64,000 nucleotides of DNA from Cyclaneusma minus (Eukaryota > Ascomycota > Leotiomycetes > Marthamycetales > Marthamycetaceae), in NCBI GenBank assembly GCA_037179335.1, contig JAKZHN010000005.1:1178001-1242000 (forward strand), written 5' to 3'. The notes under the pieces were generated by a model. It did no database searches, was not told the origin of the DNA, and saw nothing but the letters and a program-made list of their open reading frames with translations. Position 1 is the stretch's first letter; the number at the start of each line of letters is the position of its first letter. Below, in pieces: positions 33,377 to 46,190 of this stretch. A program made the position numbers and the translations under genes.

Positions 33377-36300
33377 TGAGGGAAGTGATGAAGAAAGCGA
33401 GTCCATACGCTTACAATTCTGGATTATTATCAAAGTGCGATAAAACTAAAAGGCTCAATTACCATGAGCTGTCTGGAAGCTTCCACACTCCGCAGAAATA
33501 AAAAGTGCTCGACCAAGGTCTTCGGGATACGTAAAGTGCAACAGGCTTGCCAGCGAATCCGGATCGCAGTTCGAAGTGCAACAAAAGGCCGTTGATTTGT
33601 GAAGCTCATGTAAAGCCTCCGAGGTGGCATGCTATCGTCGACGTACAACAAAGCCCTGCCATATGCCATGACTAGACCCACTTGATGTCTTCAACGCCTT
33701 GGGGCGGTTCAATACTTGCTTGCTCGGGCAGACCCCCCCTGAGCCCATCTCAGTCGGTTCAGACAGCACACACAGCACCAGGCTCTGTAGTCCTGCCTGA
33801 GCTTCCCAAAGCGTTAAGCATTCCACGAGGCTTCGATAGAATGAAGAGAGGCGTGATGCCAGTGTCCCTGAGGTCTACGTGGGCCCAATGTCGGAGGCCC
33901 AATATCGTAAGGCCCCCACAATGCATTAGGCAGAGAAGGAACCCCGGTGAGGTGCCTAGAAGTCGGCGGGGACGGTATTGTAACCATGAGCTTGTCTCAA
34001 TTCACGAGATGGTTCCTCTGCTTGCCTTGAGATAGGCCATAGCCTCTTACCTCGCGATCAGCACACGTCAGCTTCAGCTGGAACGGGGGATTGTTTGGCC
34101 CACCACAAATGAAATGCAACACCCTGTCAGGCCGAGTCGGCCCCTGCATCGCGCCGTCAGGCCCGGAGTGCGGTTGTGATGTCTTCGTTGGCATGTAGAT
34201 CTTCAATATCAGGTTTCAGCACGCCCTGTTTGTCTGTCCATCACATATTCAGCTTCGCGGCGCGGGAAGTAACAAACGGAAGAAGAGAGGTCAGCCTTGG
34301 ATGCGAGCGCTTCACGGAGGAGCATGACTGGGATTGCGCAAGCGCTTGCTGGCATTGAGGCCTTGGGCTGAATATGAGTGTTTCAGAGTGTTATGTGAGG
34401 CGGCAGGAGATGATTCGAGCTCTGGTGGCGAGGGATATGTGCGTTGTGATATCCTCCTTTGGCGATCATTGTTCTGCCTTGCTTGGTAGGGCGTTGAATG
34501 CTGTCGAGTACTCAGGGGCCAAGACGGGCATCGTTACCATAGATGATAGGTGCGTATTTCACATCCGTTGAGAGCGGCCCGGCCGGTGAGAAAGTCAAGC
34601 GGGGACGAAGGGCTGTGGTCAATTCCTGGGCCGCGGTCAGCAGGTCACACGTGATAGGGCTTACCTGTCATTCCTCCGGAGCTGCATGTCGACTCTGAAG
34701 GTCTCCCTGTCCCGACAGCAAATATTCCTGCGGTATCATGAAAAGGGGATCGTTGCAGTCGGGACAGGGAGAAGGCAGAGAAGAGATCCAGGCTGACAAC
34801 TGATGCTGTAAGCACATAGTATCATGCCGGCTGATTGACCACTTTCACATGCACATCCATTGAAGATTCATGAACGGAGCAGCAATGGAGAACAAACTCG
34901 TTCATGGTGTGTTGTCAAGTTGTTTGTTTGGGCTCTCAAGTTCTTCGGGCTTTCAAGTCCATTGGGCTGAAAGAACCCATTTCTTCCCGGTCTATTGAAA
35001 GACACGTACATCTGTAATGTAGATCATATGCGTCCAGCCTTCTCCAGGTGCAGAAACGAGGCGGGATGTCTTCCGCTTCGGAGTCTGGTAGCACGAATCG
35101 AAGAGCCAGCGTGTATCTGTCTATCTGACGGGTATAGGAAACTCCAGCAGAGGCTCAGAGATATTGGTCTTAAGACTCGTATGCAGCGTGGCTGGACAGA
35201 TACATGTACACAAGCGCGGTGGGTCAAGTGTAAACATTGAACCGTGGTTCCATAGATCCGCCCGTGTCGCCCCGCTCTGGAGTAGCTTGATTCAGGATCG
35301 ACTGGGGAGAGTGGAAACTGTGGAGACGATCTCTTTGACAACGCAAGAAGCATGGAAGCTCCCTGTTGAACGTGTCTCCCCATGCGCAATATGGAGTTGA
35401 CGATGTTGTGAGATATTGTGACAGTCCACCTGTTTTCAGTGAAAGCGGGTAAGATCCTCGACGCAGAACGCTGGGGCTCGCGGCCGAGAATTGCAGATCT
35501 TTTGTAGATTGAACCCCAAGAAGAAATGAAGGTTGTTGATCAGTACATGTATATACACATGTTTTGGCAGTCAGACGGCCTCAGATTGGGAGTATGCCAA
35601 GCCAGTTGACAGCCTTAGCCGATGCACTGCCATGGGTCTTGCTGCTCGTGCGTTACACGCATCTTGAAAGCAGTGGGTCTAAAGGCATCGTGAGATGGAG
35701 GCTGGCACCAATCTTCAGATGAATGCAAGATGTTTTGGTCATTGGGAGCGGATTGGCAGCGTTGCGGCCCAAAGAATCTCGAACTGCATCAGTCTTGTGC
35801 AACGATGGGCAACACAGTTGGGCCTTATCCGTAGTCGGCGGCGTTAGCTTCAACTTCAACTTCGACAACACAGCGCCCGTTGTCTGTCGTGTGAAACTCT
35901 ATTTGCGCTTTTTAGTCGTGGGTTTCGGATCCGCTGATATGGCTCGTTGGCAAAGGTGTATGTACATCAATGTAGTCCAAGACTTTGGGTTCCCCACATC
36001 TGCCAAGTGTCGTCTCTGGATCTGGCTGCCGGGCTCAAATACTCCGAGGCACAGATACACGCCTGCCGTGGTAACTGGTGATATTCTTCGAAGCTTGGAT
36101 CTTGGATGTGCCATTGGCAAGTCAAGTCGATCAACAAAGGAGGGTTTTCGGTGTGGCCGCAGAATGGCCCGCAGCATGTTGAAAGGTGCTTCGTATGGCT
36201 GTGGGTTGACGGTTGACGGTTGTACCCGGAGGTGCATCTAAGGCTCCAGCAGCAATAGTACGGTAGCGCCGCCCATCACGCATTTGCAGACGAATGGCGA

Positions 36301-36761
36301 GCCAGCTCCATAGCGATTTTTGCCATTCGAGGATTTCAAGGTATTCGGCCCCAGCGTGCTCCCGTGTCAGCGGTAAAGGCTGACACGACTGATTCGCTGG
36401 ATGTCCTAGCGCTCGTCCGCCTCACCAAGGCGAGATAGATGGCTACCGCCCAAAGACCTGGTAAACCCGGCTCCCAACGGCATACGCAAAGCCCTTCGGT
36501 AATCAAAATTCTGCAGGGTCTGGTAAGAGGCGCTGTTACTGAAGGAAAAGCGGGCGGCTTGTTGGGAGCTGAATCCCTGCCATTCCGGGAAGTTAATGTG
36601 ATGTATATTGTATACATATCTGGGTGGGCCTGACTCGACCCGTTCATCACACCATCTTTCACCCACCTGCCGCACTAGTTTGATTATAACTAGAGCTCTC
36701 CGGATCCGTTGAAGATTAGTTGCAGTCCGTCGCTTCGTGTAACCAAGAGACCCCGGACGAA
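33377..36761. other. 3.4-kb GC-normal stretch without a recognisable gene
   Basis: Both strands carry many short open frames, but none shows family motifs, and pairs of splice sites that extend them were not found. One frame (35723-36241) begins MQDVLVIGSGLAAL, like a dinucleotide-binding motif, but nothing that follows resembles a flavoprotein. A 15-bp inverted repeat lies at 34702-34772. Could be an old decayed locus or host noncoding RNA genes. Confidence 0.5.
34702..34772. repeat. Perfect 15-bp inverted repeat, 41-bp loop
   Basis: TCTCCCTGTCCCGAC (34702-34716) and its exact reverse complement (34758-34772). Could fold as a hairpin in DNA or RNA; no gene around it explains it. Confidence 0.8.
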
Positions 36762-37302
36762 ATGGTCGAGTTCTGGATCTCCAATTACGAAATTCACAAG
36801 CGAGTCATCCAAGAGGACATCCAATGCTATCTTGGTCCTGGTGCCACGGCCAGGTCCTTCACTCGTAATGTGCGTCGCCAAAGGCCCTTCCTCCAACCCT
36901 CCTTTGAACCTCAAGCTGATGTAGAAACAGGGCGAAGATGGCTTCCTCGTTTCATCCCCAGGGGAGTGTTTGACGGACGTAAGATCCATTACCAACATCC
37001 ACTTTCCAGCGCTCCGGTTCTGAATTGCTACCTAGGAGCAAATCGACGACATCTGCCGAAAGTCGAGAGATCGATGGGAGAAAGAAGCCGCCGCCCGCAT
37101 GCAGGCGCAGGCAGACTCGGATAAGAAGCTCAAGCGACCAGCTCAACAACCAGTGCTCATGTCGTCGCGCGGCTCCAATTCCCGCGGTTCAAGCTTGGCA
37201 CCCGACAATGGACAACAACGACAATACGACGAGTACCAAGGAGAGGGCTCAAGCCGAAGGTCCAACGATCGCAGGAGAGTGGATAGATACACCCCAAGGT
37301 GA
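36762..37302 (+). CDS. Uncharacterised fungal 140-residue protein
   Basis: Exons 36762-36869, 36931-36978 and 37036-37302, 140 residues. Introns of 61 and 57 bp have good GT-AG ends (GTGCGT...ACAG, GTAAGA...CTAG), and joining them gives a continuous protein. It starts MVEFWISNYEIHKRVIQEDI, continues CYLGPGATARSFTRNGEDGF and LVSSPGECLTDEQIDDICRK, then WEKEAAARMQAQ. The first 80 residues look like a small conserved domain I remember from hypothetical proteins of other Pezizomycotina; I know no function. The last 50 residues are basic, Ser/Arg/Gln-rich and probably disordered. No signal peptide or membrane segment. It faces ten1 tail to tail. The last exon could splice further at AAGGTGAGA, so the C-terminus is uncertain. 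Confidence 0.72.
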
Positions 37303-38006
37303 GAGGGGTCTGAGGGCTGGGAATAGACAACGGGGTCGCAACGGGGTCGCAACGGCGCACCCGGGCTACCGAAGCCGGGCATTCCGGCGTGGTTTATTGG
37401 AAGTCGTGGCAGACGTGCCGTGTCAGGCCGCGTCCTTGATCCAAGGGGGTCGGATGGGAGTCTGCGAGTGAGAGGAAGTCGCTTTGATTTGAGCCGGGAG
37501 CAGGACGGGAAGCATTGGGATGGATTTTGATGTTTGATGATAGTAACGGCAACCTCTGTCTTTCCCACCTTTTTTTCCTTCAAGCCGATCTCGCATAAAT
37601 TTCTCCCTCCATAGAACTCTCGAAATACCAGGTCAGCGTTTGTTTTGCGGCTCCGCGGGAAGCTTTGCTGGGGATTCGGAAATTGTAAATTTTCAAAGCG
37701 AGAAATGCTAAGGATCGTGACAGTATGAAAGACTGACTTTTTCGACCTTGTATGATCGGCAAACTCGTCTCTTCCAATATCTTCGATGCAAGCAATCCAT
37801 ATCCGCCCGCTGCTACCTGTGGTTAGCCACTCTTCTCTCCAGAGCGGTTTCCGTGGGGTCCAGCACTAATTCCCAACATCAGTGGAGAAATAGCCAACCG
37901 CCGGAGGATAACGCCTCATGCCGTTGGTCTTGCGGTTGGTGGAATTTCTGCTCCTCGCGATTGTTTCTGGTAACCAATCAAGTGGGAAGCTGGAGTCTAG
38001 ACTCTC
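37303..38006. other. Convergent 3' intergenic region
   Basis: 700 bp between the stop of the 140-residue gene and the stop of ten1 on the opposite strand. An 11-bp unit (AACGGGGTCGC) is repeated twice near 37329. No gene. Confidence 0.6.
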
Positions 38007-38555
38007 TCACAAGTGTTGAAAAGCCAACCTCCGATCTCGCCTCAATTCTTCTGCCTCTTCAAGCCGCATCTCCAGGACTCCCTCGTAGTCCTTGAGGGCG
38101 ACACATGTGGCAGACCACAAGACAATCGCTTGAACAGACCGGAACGGTCCTTTGGGTTCCGGACGGATATCATCTGGATCTTTCGTAACATAGCCAATAA
38201 TATTGACCCATTCTCCGATGCGAAGATCGGTGGACTTTGTATTCTCAACCATGAGACTGATGTCTACTCGAGCCTTCAGTAGCGAGCCGACAGGACAATT
38301 GTGCTCTAGTGTGAGAGTTGCTGAAGTTGGCGCGTACTTCGTGACACTAAAGCTCTTCAGCATGATGCATGGTTTTCGAACATCTGCTGTGGGATCTTGG
38401 TACAACGAAAGGGAAGGGAAATGAGGAATATGCAAGAGACGCGGAGCCAACGTTTTCCCAAAGACTTACCAGCCCAGAAACCTCACCTTCTCTCCCACAG
38501 GTATGTCGGCGAGAGAAGACAGGAAGACCATTCGGGTCGGGACAGGTGCTGACAT
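38007..38555 (-). CDS. ten1: CST telomere-capping complex subunit Ten1
   Basis: Exons 38555-38470 and 38346-38007 on the minus strand, 141 residues. Ten1 is the small OB-fold subunit of the Cdc13/Ctc1-Stn1-Ten1 complex that protects telomere ends and helps lagging-strand fill-in. The 123-bp GT-AG intron, when removed, gives MSAPVPTRMVFLSSLADIPV, then EKVRFLGCVTKY. Later landmarks: ATLTLEHNCP, ISLMVENTK and LRIGEWVNIIGYV, the most characteristic Ten1 motif. The C-terminus (MRLEEAEELRRDRR) is a charged helix. Length is normal. A long open frame running through the intron suggests another start (MAPRLLH at 38450), but it lacks the conserved first strand of the OB fold. Divergent from vps32. Confidence 0.86.
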
Positions 38556-39080
38556 CTTCTGGGGATTTCAATTTCCATGCAAGCTTGCGATTTCGGGATC
38601 ATGGCACGATCTTTCGCGGTGTTGAGTCTTGGATGGAATCTAAAGAGACTGGAGGAACTCGAAAGTCGCGTTTGCATATCGAAGTACATTAAGGCCCGTG
38701 CACGCTAGGGTCACGTGGAGTTCTTGGCAAAGAAGACTAGCGCCATCGTCATTTCTATGAGGCGGCGGTTTTAACCACATGCTCATTCATCCAGGCAGAC
38801 AACACCTCGAACCTCAGCGTATGAAAGCACCACATCGCCGACAGGATCCAGCGGACTAGACTGTAATTCGTATTACTCTAGCTACAAGCCGACTCACCCG
38901 AAGCAACGAGCACAACCCATCGGCCTTATCTAGACCCTGCCCCACCACGGCTTGGAGATAGCAACGAGTCGCAAAACACCCCTTGACACAACAAAGCGAA
39001 AGCCTCTGCCTACCGCAGTGGTCAGGGAAGCGGATTTTACAACATAGCCCAAGCGGCTTGACTATTTCTACATCTGCAGG
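38556..39080. promoter_or_regulatory. Shared divergent promoter ten1 / vps32
   Basis: 525 bp between the two start codons, transcribed away from each other. It contains a GTCACGTGG word near 38711 (E-box core CACGTG). No TATA box is obvious, which is common in housekeeping genes. Confidence 0.6.
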
Positions 39081-39943
39081 ATGTCCGGCGTATGGGGATG
39101 GTTTGGCGGCCAGAGTGCCCAGAAGAAGAAAGACACTGCCAAAAATGCGATTCTCGGCCTCCGGGCGCAGCTCGACATGCTGCAGAAGCGGGAGAAGCAC
39201 TTGCAGAACCAGATGGATGAGCAGACAGCAATCGCCAAGAAGAACGTCGGTACAAATACAAACGGTGAGTGGCACATCCCCGTGAGACCTTCAGGGTGAG
39301 GTCGGAAAGCGAGTAGAGACTGACCCTGCTTCCAACATAGCCGCCAAGGCTGCTTTACGGCGAAAGAAGCAGCATGAACACACTCTGGAGCAAACCGTGG
39401 CACAAATCTCGACGCTAGAGCAACAAATATATTCCATCGAGGCCGCCAACATCAACAAAGAGACACTGCAGGCAATGGAGAGGGCTGGCGAGGCCATGCA
39501 ACAGATCCATGGCAAGCTCAATATCGACAAAGTGGATGAGACCATGTATGGATTACCGTGCGCATATTGCATACACAGAGGCGCTAACGTTGCGATAGGG
39601 AGAAATTACGAGAACAACATGCGCTTGGCGAGGAGATTGCCAACGCAATCACCGCTGCACCAGTTGGTGAGACAATCGATGAGGGCGAGTTGGAAGACGA
39701 GTTGCAGGAACTCGAGCAGGAACAGCTGGACCAGAAGATGCTTGGCACAGTACCGGTGGCAGACAGTGTACATCGTCTACCTTCTGCCGCAAACGGAGAG
39801 CGTAAGTCCAGCTCTCAGACTCCGATCATTCTCTACAAACATCTGCTAATATCTACACAGTCAAGGGCAAAGCTCCTGTACACGCAGAAGAAGACGACGA
39901 GGAAGAGGAGCTCCGGAAGTTGCAGGCCGAGATGGCCATGTGA
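39081..39943 (+). CDS. vps32: ESCRT-III core subunit Vps32/Snf7
   Basis: Exons 39081-39264, 39341-39545, 39599-39801 and 39861-39943, 224 residues, normal for the family. It polymerises on endosomal membranes to cut intralumenal vesicles into multivesicular bodies, and fungal orthologues also act in alkaline pH signalling. The N-terminal part MSGVWGWFGG then QKKKDTAKNAILGLRAQLDM is the basic amphipathic start of the Snf7 core. The long coiled-coil follows (LRRKKQHEHTLEQTVAQI, GKLNIDKVDETMEKLREQHA). The acidic tail EEDDEEEELRKLQAEMAM has a MIM-like end that binds Vps4. Introns of 76, 53 and 59 bp are all GT-AG, with a GCTAAC branch site in the second. Confidence 0.94.
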
Positions 39944-40763
39944 TGCAGATTGTCTCATTGCGCTTTGTTTAGCCCTTAGCCGGCGGCTGCATTTTATGGC
40001 GGATGGACTGCGTCTTCGAGAGGGATTTGGGATGCAGGTTTCATGGGTCTGGTTATGGAGTGTTCAGACGATTACTTTGCAGCTTTGTAGCAGGAGTTCC
40101 CGGCTCAATCTATTCACAACTTGCCACACCACACACCGCATGTTATCGTCCAGAGGGAGATCGCGGGCACCGTATGAGCCGAGGCTATGGGGAATTTGTG
40201 TATGATCTATAAAAGGTACATACGCGACTGATTTGCCAATGGTCTCAGGGCAATGCCGTTCATCTGGAGTTCTGGACGAAATGAGTGAAAGAGGAGTGCA
40301 GCATGAATCAGATATGCGGGGGTTTCCCCGGTCCTTAGTTACATCTCCTCGCGGTGACAATCCTTCTGTAACCCCCTCGGCCTTTGAAGAATCAATCCAC
40401 AATAACTGAAAATATTCCCAGCGATTAAGAGGATTTCTAGTGATTGTAAAGTCGTAGCTGAGCACCCAATTCTCACCACGAGATCTCGTATATAGCGACC
40501 AAACCATAAAGAAGGAGAGACAAGCACGAAAGAGAATCACTACATCGTAAGTCAAGTCACCCGGGTAAACGGCATTTTCGAATCTATATGAGGCTCTCAA
40601 ACTCGAAGGGTCTCTCGACTATCGGAACCACACCACCCCCTGTAAAACCCACGTTGCGTACACACCCTGTCGGGGAAACAAGCCTCGTCAAAACCCGCTC
40701 ATCCTCCCGCTCAGACGCTTTTGTGACATTATTTGCGAACTCCACCACCAAGGCGATTCATAT
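39944..40763. other. 3' flank of vps32, no gene
   Basis: 820 bp of normal composition with short unrecognised frames on both strands; ends at the repeat that marks the island border. Confidence 0.6.
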
Positions 40764-40928
40764 GGTTGGTTTTATGTTAGGAGATCAGCTGGCGGTCGGT
40801 CACGTGCGGGGAGCGCATGGAGCTTTTGGCTAGCCAAGAGCGCATAAATAGAGTTTTTGAGGAACTGATATTTTCTCCTTTTTAGCAATGCTTTTTGCAA
40901 ACCGGCCGCCAGCTATTCTTGTTTTTTT
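40764..40928. repeat. Border repeat R1, intact copy
   Basis: 165 bp at the right edge of the gene island, matching 62757-62921. This copy keeps G/C (for example GGCGGTCGGTCACGTGCGGG near 40791) where the other has A/T (GGCGATTAATTATATATAAA); nearly all differences are C/T or G/A. The last 40 bp (GCTTTTTGCAAACCGGCCGC) are nearly identical in both. Confidence 0.85.
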
Positions 40929-42900
40929 AAGCAATAATTATAATTTTTATTTTTTAATTAAATTAATTTCTCCCCTTTTTTGCAATAGCAATTGGTATTA
41001 AATTTTAAGCCAATATCGGCGGCAATATTGGCAATTGCGCTAAAAAGCCTTTTTATACGCTTTTTTAATTTTTTTATAGTTTTTGCGCCTTGCGGCAATA
41101 GTAAAGACTGTAAAAATTATAGGAATATCTATAAAAATATTATAAAAAATAATGCATACGGTGCTGCCCGTAATTTTCCAATTAATAAAAGTTTAAACGG
41201 CTTTAATTTTAAATAAATTTAAATTTATTTAGCCCGTTAAAAAGCCGATTAATACCGGCGTTTTATAAAAGCTGCCTATAAAATTGCTATAGCCCTTAAT
41301 GCCGCCTAGGTCCGCATTGCTAAAACCGTTGCAAAAGCTATTATAAAAGCTATTGCAAATATTATAGGCCCTTAAGCTAGTAATGGTTATAATAAAGCTT
41401 TTTTTAAAAATAAAAAGAATAATAAAAACAATAAATGCTATTAAAAAGAAAAGCGTTTAATTTAATATAAACTAATATAAAACGCTAATTATAAAAAGAA
41501 ATAAAATATTGCATTAATTGCTTGAAATTCTAAATTCAAAGCGTTTTCAAATTAAAAATATTTAATATAAAAAACACTAGCCCTATTTTAACTAAGCGAA
41601 ATACTATATAACCATTTTTATAGCGGCTATTGCATTTATTTCTTAATATTTCCTTATAAAAATTATCCCGTAAATTTATATAATTATTCCTAATATTTTT
41701 ATAAACGCTTTAAATTTAACCTTTTGCAATAGCTTAATTAATTTATTAGCTATTATTTTATCCATTAGCATATATCTAATAATAAACTTTTTATTCTTTT
41801 TTAAATTCTTAATAAAATCAGAAAAAACATTTATATATTTTTTTTAATTTTTTTTAATTTTTTTTAATTAAATACAAAAATCCAATATTATTTTTAAGCA
41901 TATAAACGCTATTTGAATTCCATTTAATATATCATAAATAGCCCAAATTTCGGAAAATTTAAATTAGCCATTAATTTTGCTTAATATAAAATAAAAAGGC
42001 TATATATTTGAATTTAAGAAATAGAATAATTACAATTTTTTATTTTTTATTAGTTTACAAAATTAATCTATTATAAAATATAGCTATATTTTTAAAAACG
42101 CTAATTTAATCAATTTTATTGCTGGCTTAATTGAAATTAAAATAAATAATAATTTTAAAATACTTTTCCCTCGGCCTATAATATATTTTATAATTTATAA
42201 TAATATTAAAATATTTTATTAAATTTTGAAATGCTTTGCTATAGTATTTTAATGAATTAGCTATATATTATAGTAATTATTCCAAAGCAAAAGCTATATT
42301 TAATCTAATAAATACTATAGTAAATACAAAATTATTTACTATTTTTTAATATTTTTTAATATTAATTTAAATATTAATTTAAATATTATTGAAAAAAAAA
42401 GCATTATAATTGGCTATAACTTTTTTTATTAAAATAAATTATAATAGTAATAATCCCAAATTAATTTAATATAATTCAGAAATATTGTTTTTAATTAATA
42501 TAAAAAGCCCTAATTTTCCATTTTCTTATTATTTTTATATTAAAAATCTTGAAAATCTCCTTTAAATTCTTAGTATTAAAGCAATTAAAAAGCTTAAAAT
42601 AAAATCCAAAAAACTAAATTTTATTTTTATAAATTGCAATTATATTATTAATATATATTAAAAATTTAATACTATATTTAAAATATAAATAAATATGTAA
42701 ATTGGCCAAATTTTAAATAACATTTTAGCCTTTATAAAAGCATTTTTAATATTAAATTATTAATATTCAAAAATTTTTGGGGCAATAAAAAACAAAAATA
42801 ATGAAGAAGAATCTATATAAGTAATAAAAATAAATATTTTAATATAATTTTTGCCAAATATTTAATAAAAATTATAAATAATATATTTAATTTTAAATTA
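40929..42900. other. AT-rich block, nothing recognisable
   Basis: Begins immediately after R1. Stop-rich AT DNA with short homopolymer-like repeats (for example TTTTTTTTAA units near 41840-41872). I looked here for a 5' LTR of gypsy B and did not find one. Confidence 0.6.
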
Positions 42901-43311
42901 TTTAATTTTTCTTTTTCTTTAATTCAATTCATTATCCGATTTATCCATTTAGTTAAAATATACGGTTGGCGTTTATAATTATAAATTATTAAGGATTAAA
43001 AATACCTGCAAAGAATATACGGTGAAGATAAGATTAAATCTAAAGCAAAAACTTAAAATATATAAAATTAAAAATTAAGCTATTTTAGAAATGTTTTGAA
43101 TATAGTAAAAGCTGATATATTATTCGTATATTTTAATTGGAATTATATTATAAAAACCAAAATAAATTTATTTTATTAATAATTTATAAATTATTTAAAA
43201 AACAGCTAACTATATTAAAAATATATTATAATAATGCGCTAATAACAAACTGAATTTGCAAATTAAAAAGCCTTGTAAAAGCTTTTATATTGTTTATATT
43301 TAAAAAATAAT

Positions 43312-46190
43312 AATTTGCATTTATATATTAACTATAAGGAATTAAATATTATTATTATTAAAAATTGCTATTTATTTTTTCAAATTAATAAAGTTTTGAT
43401 TAAATTGGAAAAAGCCAAATCTTCATTAAATTGGATTTTAAAAATGCATATTATAAAATTTATATATAAAAGAAAAATAAATAAAAAATAGTATTTTATA
43501 TAAAATATAATTATTTCGAATATTTAATAATATTATTTAAATTAGTAAATGCATTCATTATATTTTAAATTTATATAAATATAATATTAAAGGAGTTTTT
43601 AAATATTATTTTAATAATTTCTTTTAATATTATTTTAATTTATTTAAAAACCCTTAATAAATATAATAAATATATAAAAATTATATTTAAAAACTTATAA
43701 AAATATTTATTTTTTATAAAAAAGAATGCAAGTTTAAAATAAATCAAATTTTATTTTTAAGCTTTATAATAAAAACTAATAATATATATATAAAGCCGGA
43801 AAGAATACGCATTTTTTAAAAATAGCCCATATTAATTATATATATAAAATTGCAATTATTTTTAAAATAAGCCAATTTTTATAAGCAATTTATTTTAGAA
43901 TATAATAAAATTACATTGCCTATAATTAATTAATTTATTAATAATATAAAAAAAGGCTATTTAAATGACTTTTAAAAGCACAAAAAGCCTTTTAATATAT
44001 TAAAAACAAATTTGCAAACAAATTAATATTGCAATATTTTAATTTTATAAAATATTTGCAAATTATATATAATGCTTTTAAATTTGCAATATTGGGAATT
44101 TTAAAATAATTCAAAGACTTAAATAATTCAATATAATATTATTGGCGTTTAATAGCTTTTTAATTTTACAAGCTAATAAATATGTAATATTAAATTGCTT
44201 GCAATTATAAATTATTTCTAATATTAAAGGCAATATATTAAAAATATATATTATAAAATATAAATATTTTTAAATTATAATAATTTACGCTATTTTATAA
44301 ATGCAAAAAAACTTAATAAACATTAAATAAAATAAATTGAAAAATTAGAATTTTATGATTTTATGATTTTAATATTAAATATATTATATAAATTAAAAAC
44401 CCTATTAAGTTTTTAGTTTATAAGCCAAACTATAAAAAAGCAATAAAACGTATTTAAGCAAAAATATTAAAGAGATTTTTATTAATATTGCAATAAAAAC
44501 TCTGATATTTATTTAATTATATATTAAATATATAATTTTTAAAAAACGGAGCGGCTTTTATAAATATGGTAATTATATTTTAATCAAAATTATTAAGCCG
44601 GAAAATTAATATTATATATTTTATTTATATATTATAAAGGCAAATTTTTAAATAAAACATTGTATTTTATTTGAATTATAAAAACTTAAAAGCTGGAATA
44701 ATTATATTAAGCTTTACGGTTATTTTTAAAGCTTAAAAAATAAAAAATATATAATAGAAATATAAAGCTAATTTATATTATGGAAAAATAAATAATGGCA
44801 ATTTAAAAATAATATATTATATAAGGGAGATAAACTATATATTTTTATAGTAAATATATTATATAATAGAATTTTATATATTTATTATAATAATAAATTA
44901 GCAAATTATTGTAAAATAAATTAAATATTAATTTTAATTTAGTACAAAGGTTATTAGCTAAATACAAAAATAAAAATATAAAATTATATATATAATTGCT
45001 ATATTTGCCAATAAAATAAAATTTGCCAATATATATTTTATAATTAATTATAACTTTTGCCTTTAGCCAATAAGCTATAAATATATTAATTATAGAATTT
45101 TATTATAGGCTTGTTAAAACTATAATATATAAATAAAATATATAATGCTGTTTTAATAATAATAAAGTATTATATTAAAATTGCGCAATTTATATATATA
45201 ATTAAAAATATTAATGCGCAATCTTTAATAAAATTATTTTCTGATAAAATTATTTATTTTATAAAAATTCTTAAAATTATTATATTTAATTATAGCTTTA
45301 TATTTATTAATATTTTATAAAAAGCTTTTTGCTATAAATTCCGTATAATATATAAATACAATGTTTTATTTTACTTTTAAATAAATAGGCAAATAAATTA
45401 AATAAACCAAATTTTAAAGGCCTGTATATAATACTGCTATAATAATAATAATAAAACTTAGGCAATTTAATTAGCTATAGCAAAATTTATTTATAATACT
45501 ATAAAGCAAAAACTATTAAAAGAAATTATAATATATAAATATCATTTATAAATTAATATTAACTTTTTATATAATTTATGAAAATTAAAATATTTAACAT
45601 AAAAAAGCAATATATATATATATATATTATTATGAAAATTGGAAAGATGCTATTAATAAATATATAGACTAATATGCAAAAAAGCATAAAATTATAAATT
45701 TTAATAAAAGAAATTGGGTTTTTTTATTTATTAAAAATATACGCTGTAAAGCTGGAAAGCTAATAAAACAATATATAAGCCTTTTTTTATTATTGAAAAA
45801 ACAAAAGCCCAAGCTTATTATTTAAATTTTCTATTTAAATTTTAATCACAAAAATTATATAATAGTTTTTATATTAGCCTTTTAAAATCCGCTAAAGCAT
45901 TTCAAAATAATATATATATACCGTATTTTGCAAATTTTAAAAACCTTAAAAATAATTAAAAATAGACAATCGAGAAAATTATAATATATAAAAAAATAAA
46001 AAATAAGCTTATATTTTGCATATATTAAAAACGCTGGAACTAAAATTAAAACCAAATATTAGCTTAAAAAAACCTTAAAAATACCCCGATAATTTTAAAT
46101 AAATTTATTAAAAAGATATTAAAGCTAGATTATAATAATAATAAAAGAATTATAAAAACAGCGCAAGCTTTAAAAGAATATTAAAGGGCT
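43312..46190 (+). pseudogene. Broken gypsy B pol (RT to chromodomain)
   Basis: Domain order RT, RNase H region, integrase, chromodomain is that of Ty3/gypsy pol. Stops are frequent and the metal-binding and catalytic residues cannot all be traced, so no active polyprotein can be made. The RT block is the best-preserved piece. Confidence 0.68.

Noticed and set aside
35723..36241. Frame starting MQDVLVIGSGLAAL, like an FAD/NAD-binding motif
   Set aside because: No second Rossmann motif, no flavoprotein sequence afterwards, no splice sites that extend it; probably chance.
38369..38692. Plus-strand frame over the ten1 first exon
   Set aside because: Antisense shadow of ten1; no motif.
40929..42900. 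Possible 5' LTR of gypsy B
   Set aside because: Compared by eye with the 226-bp LTR; no matching segment found.
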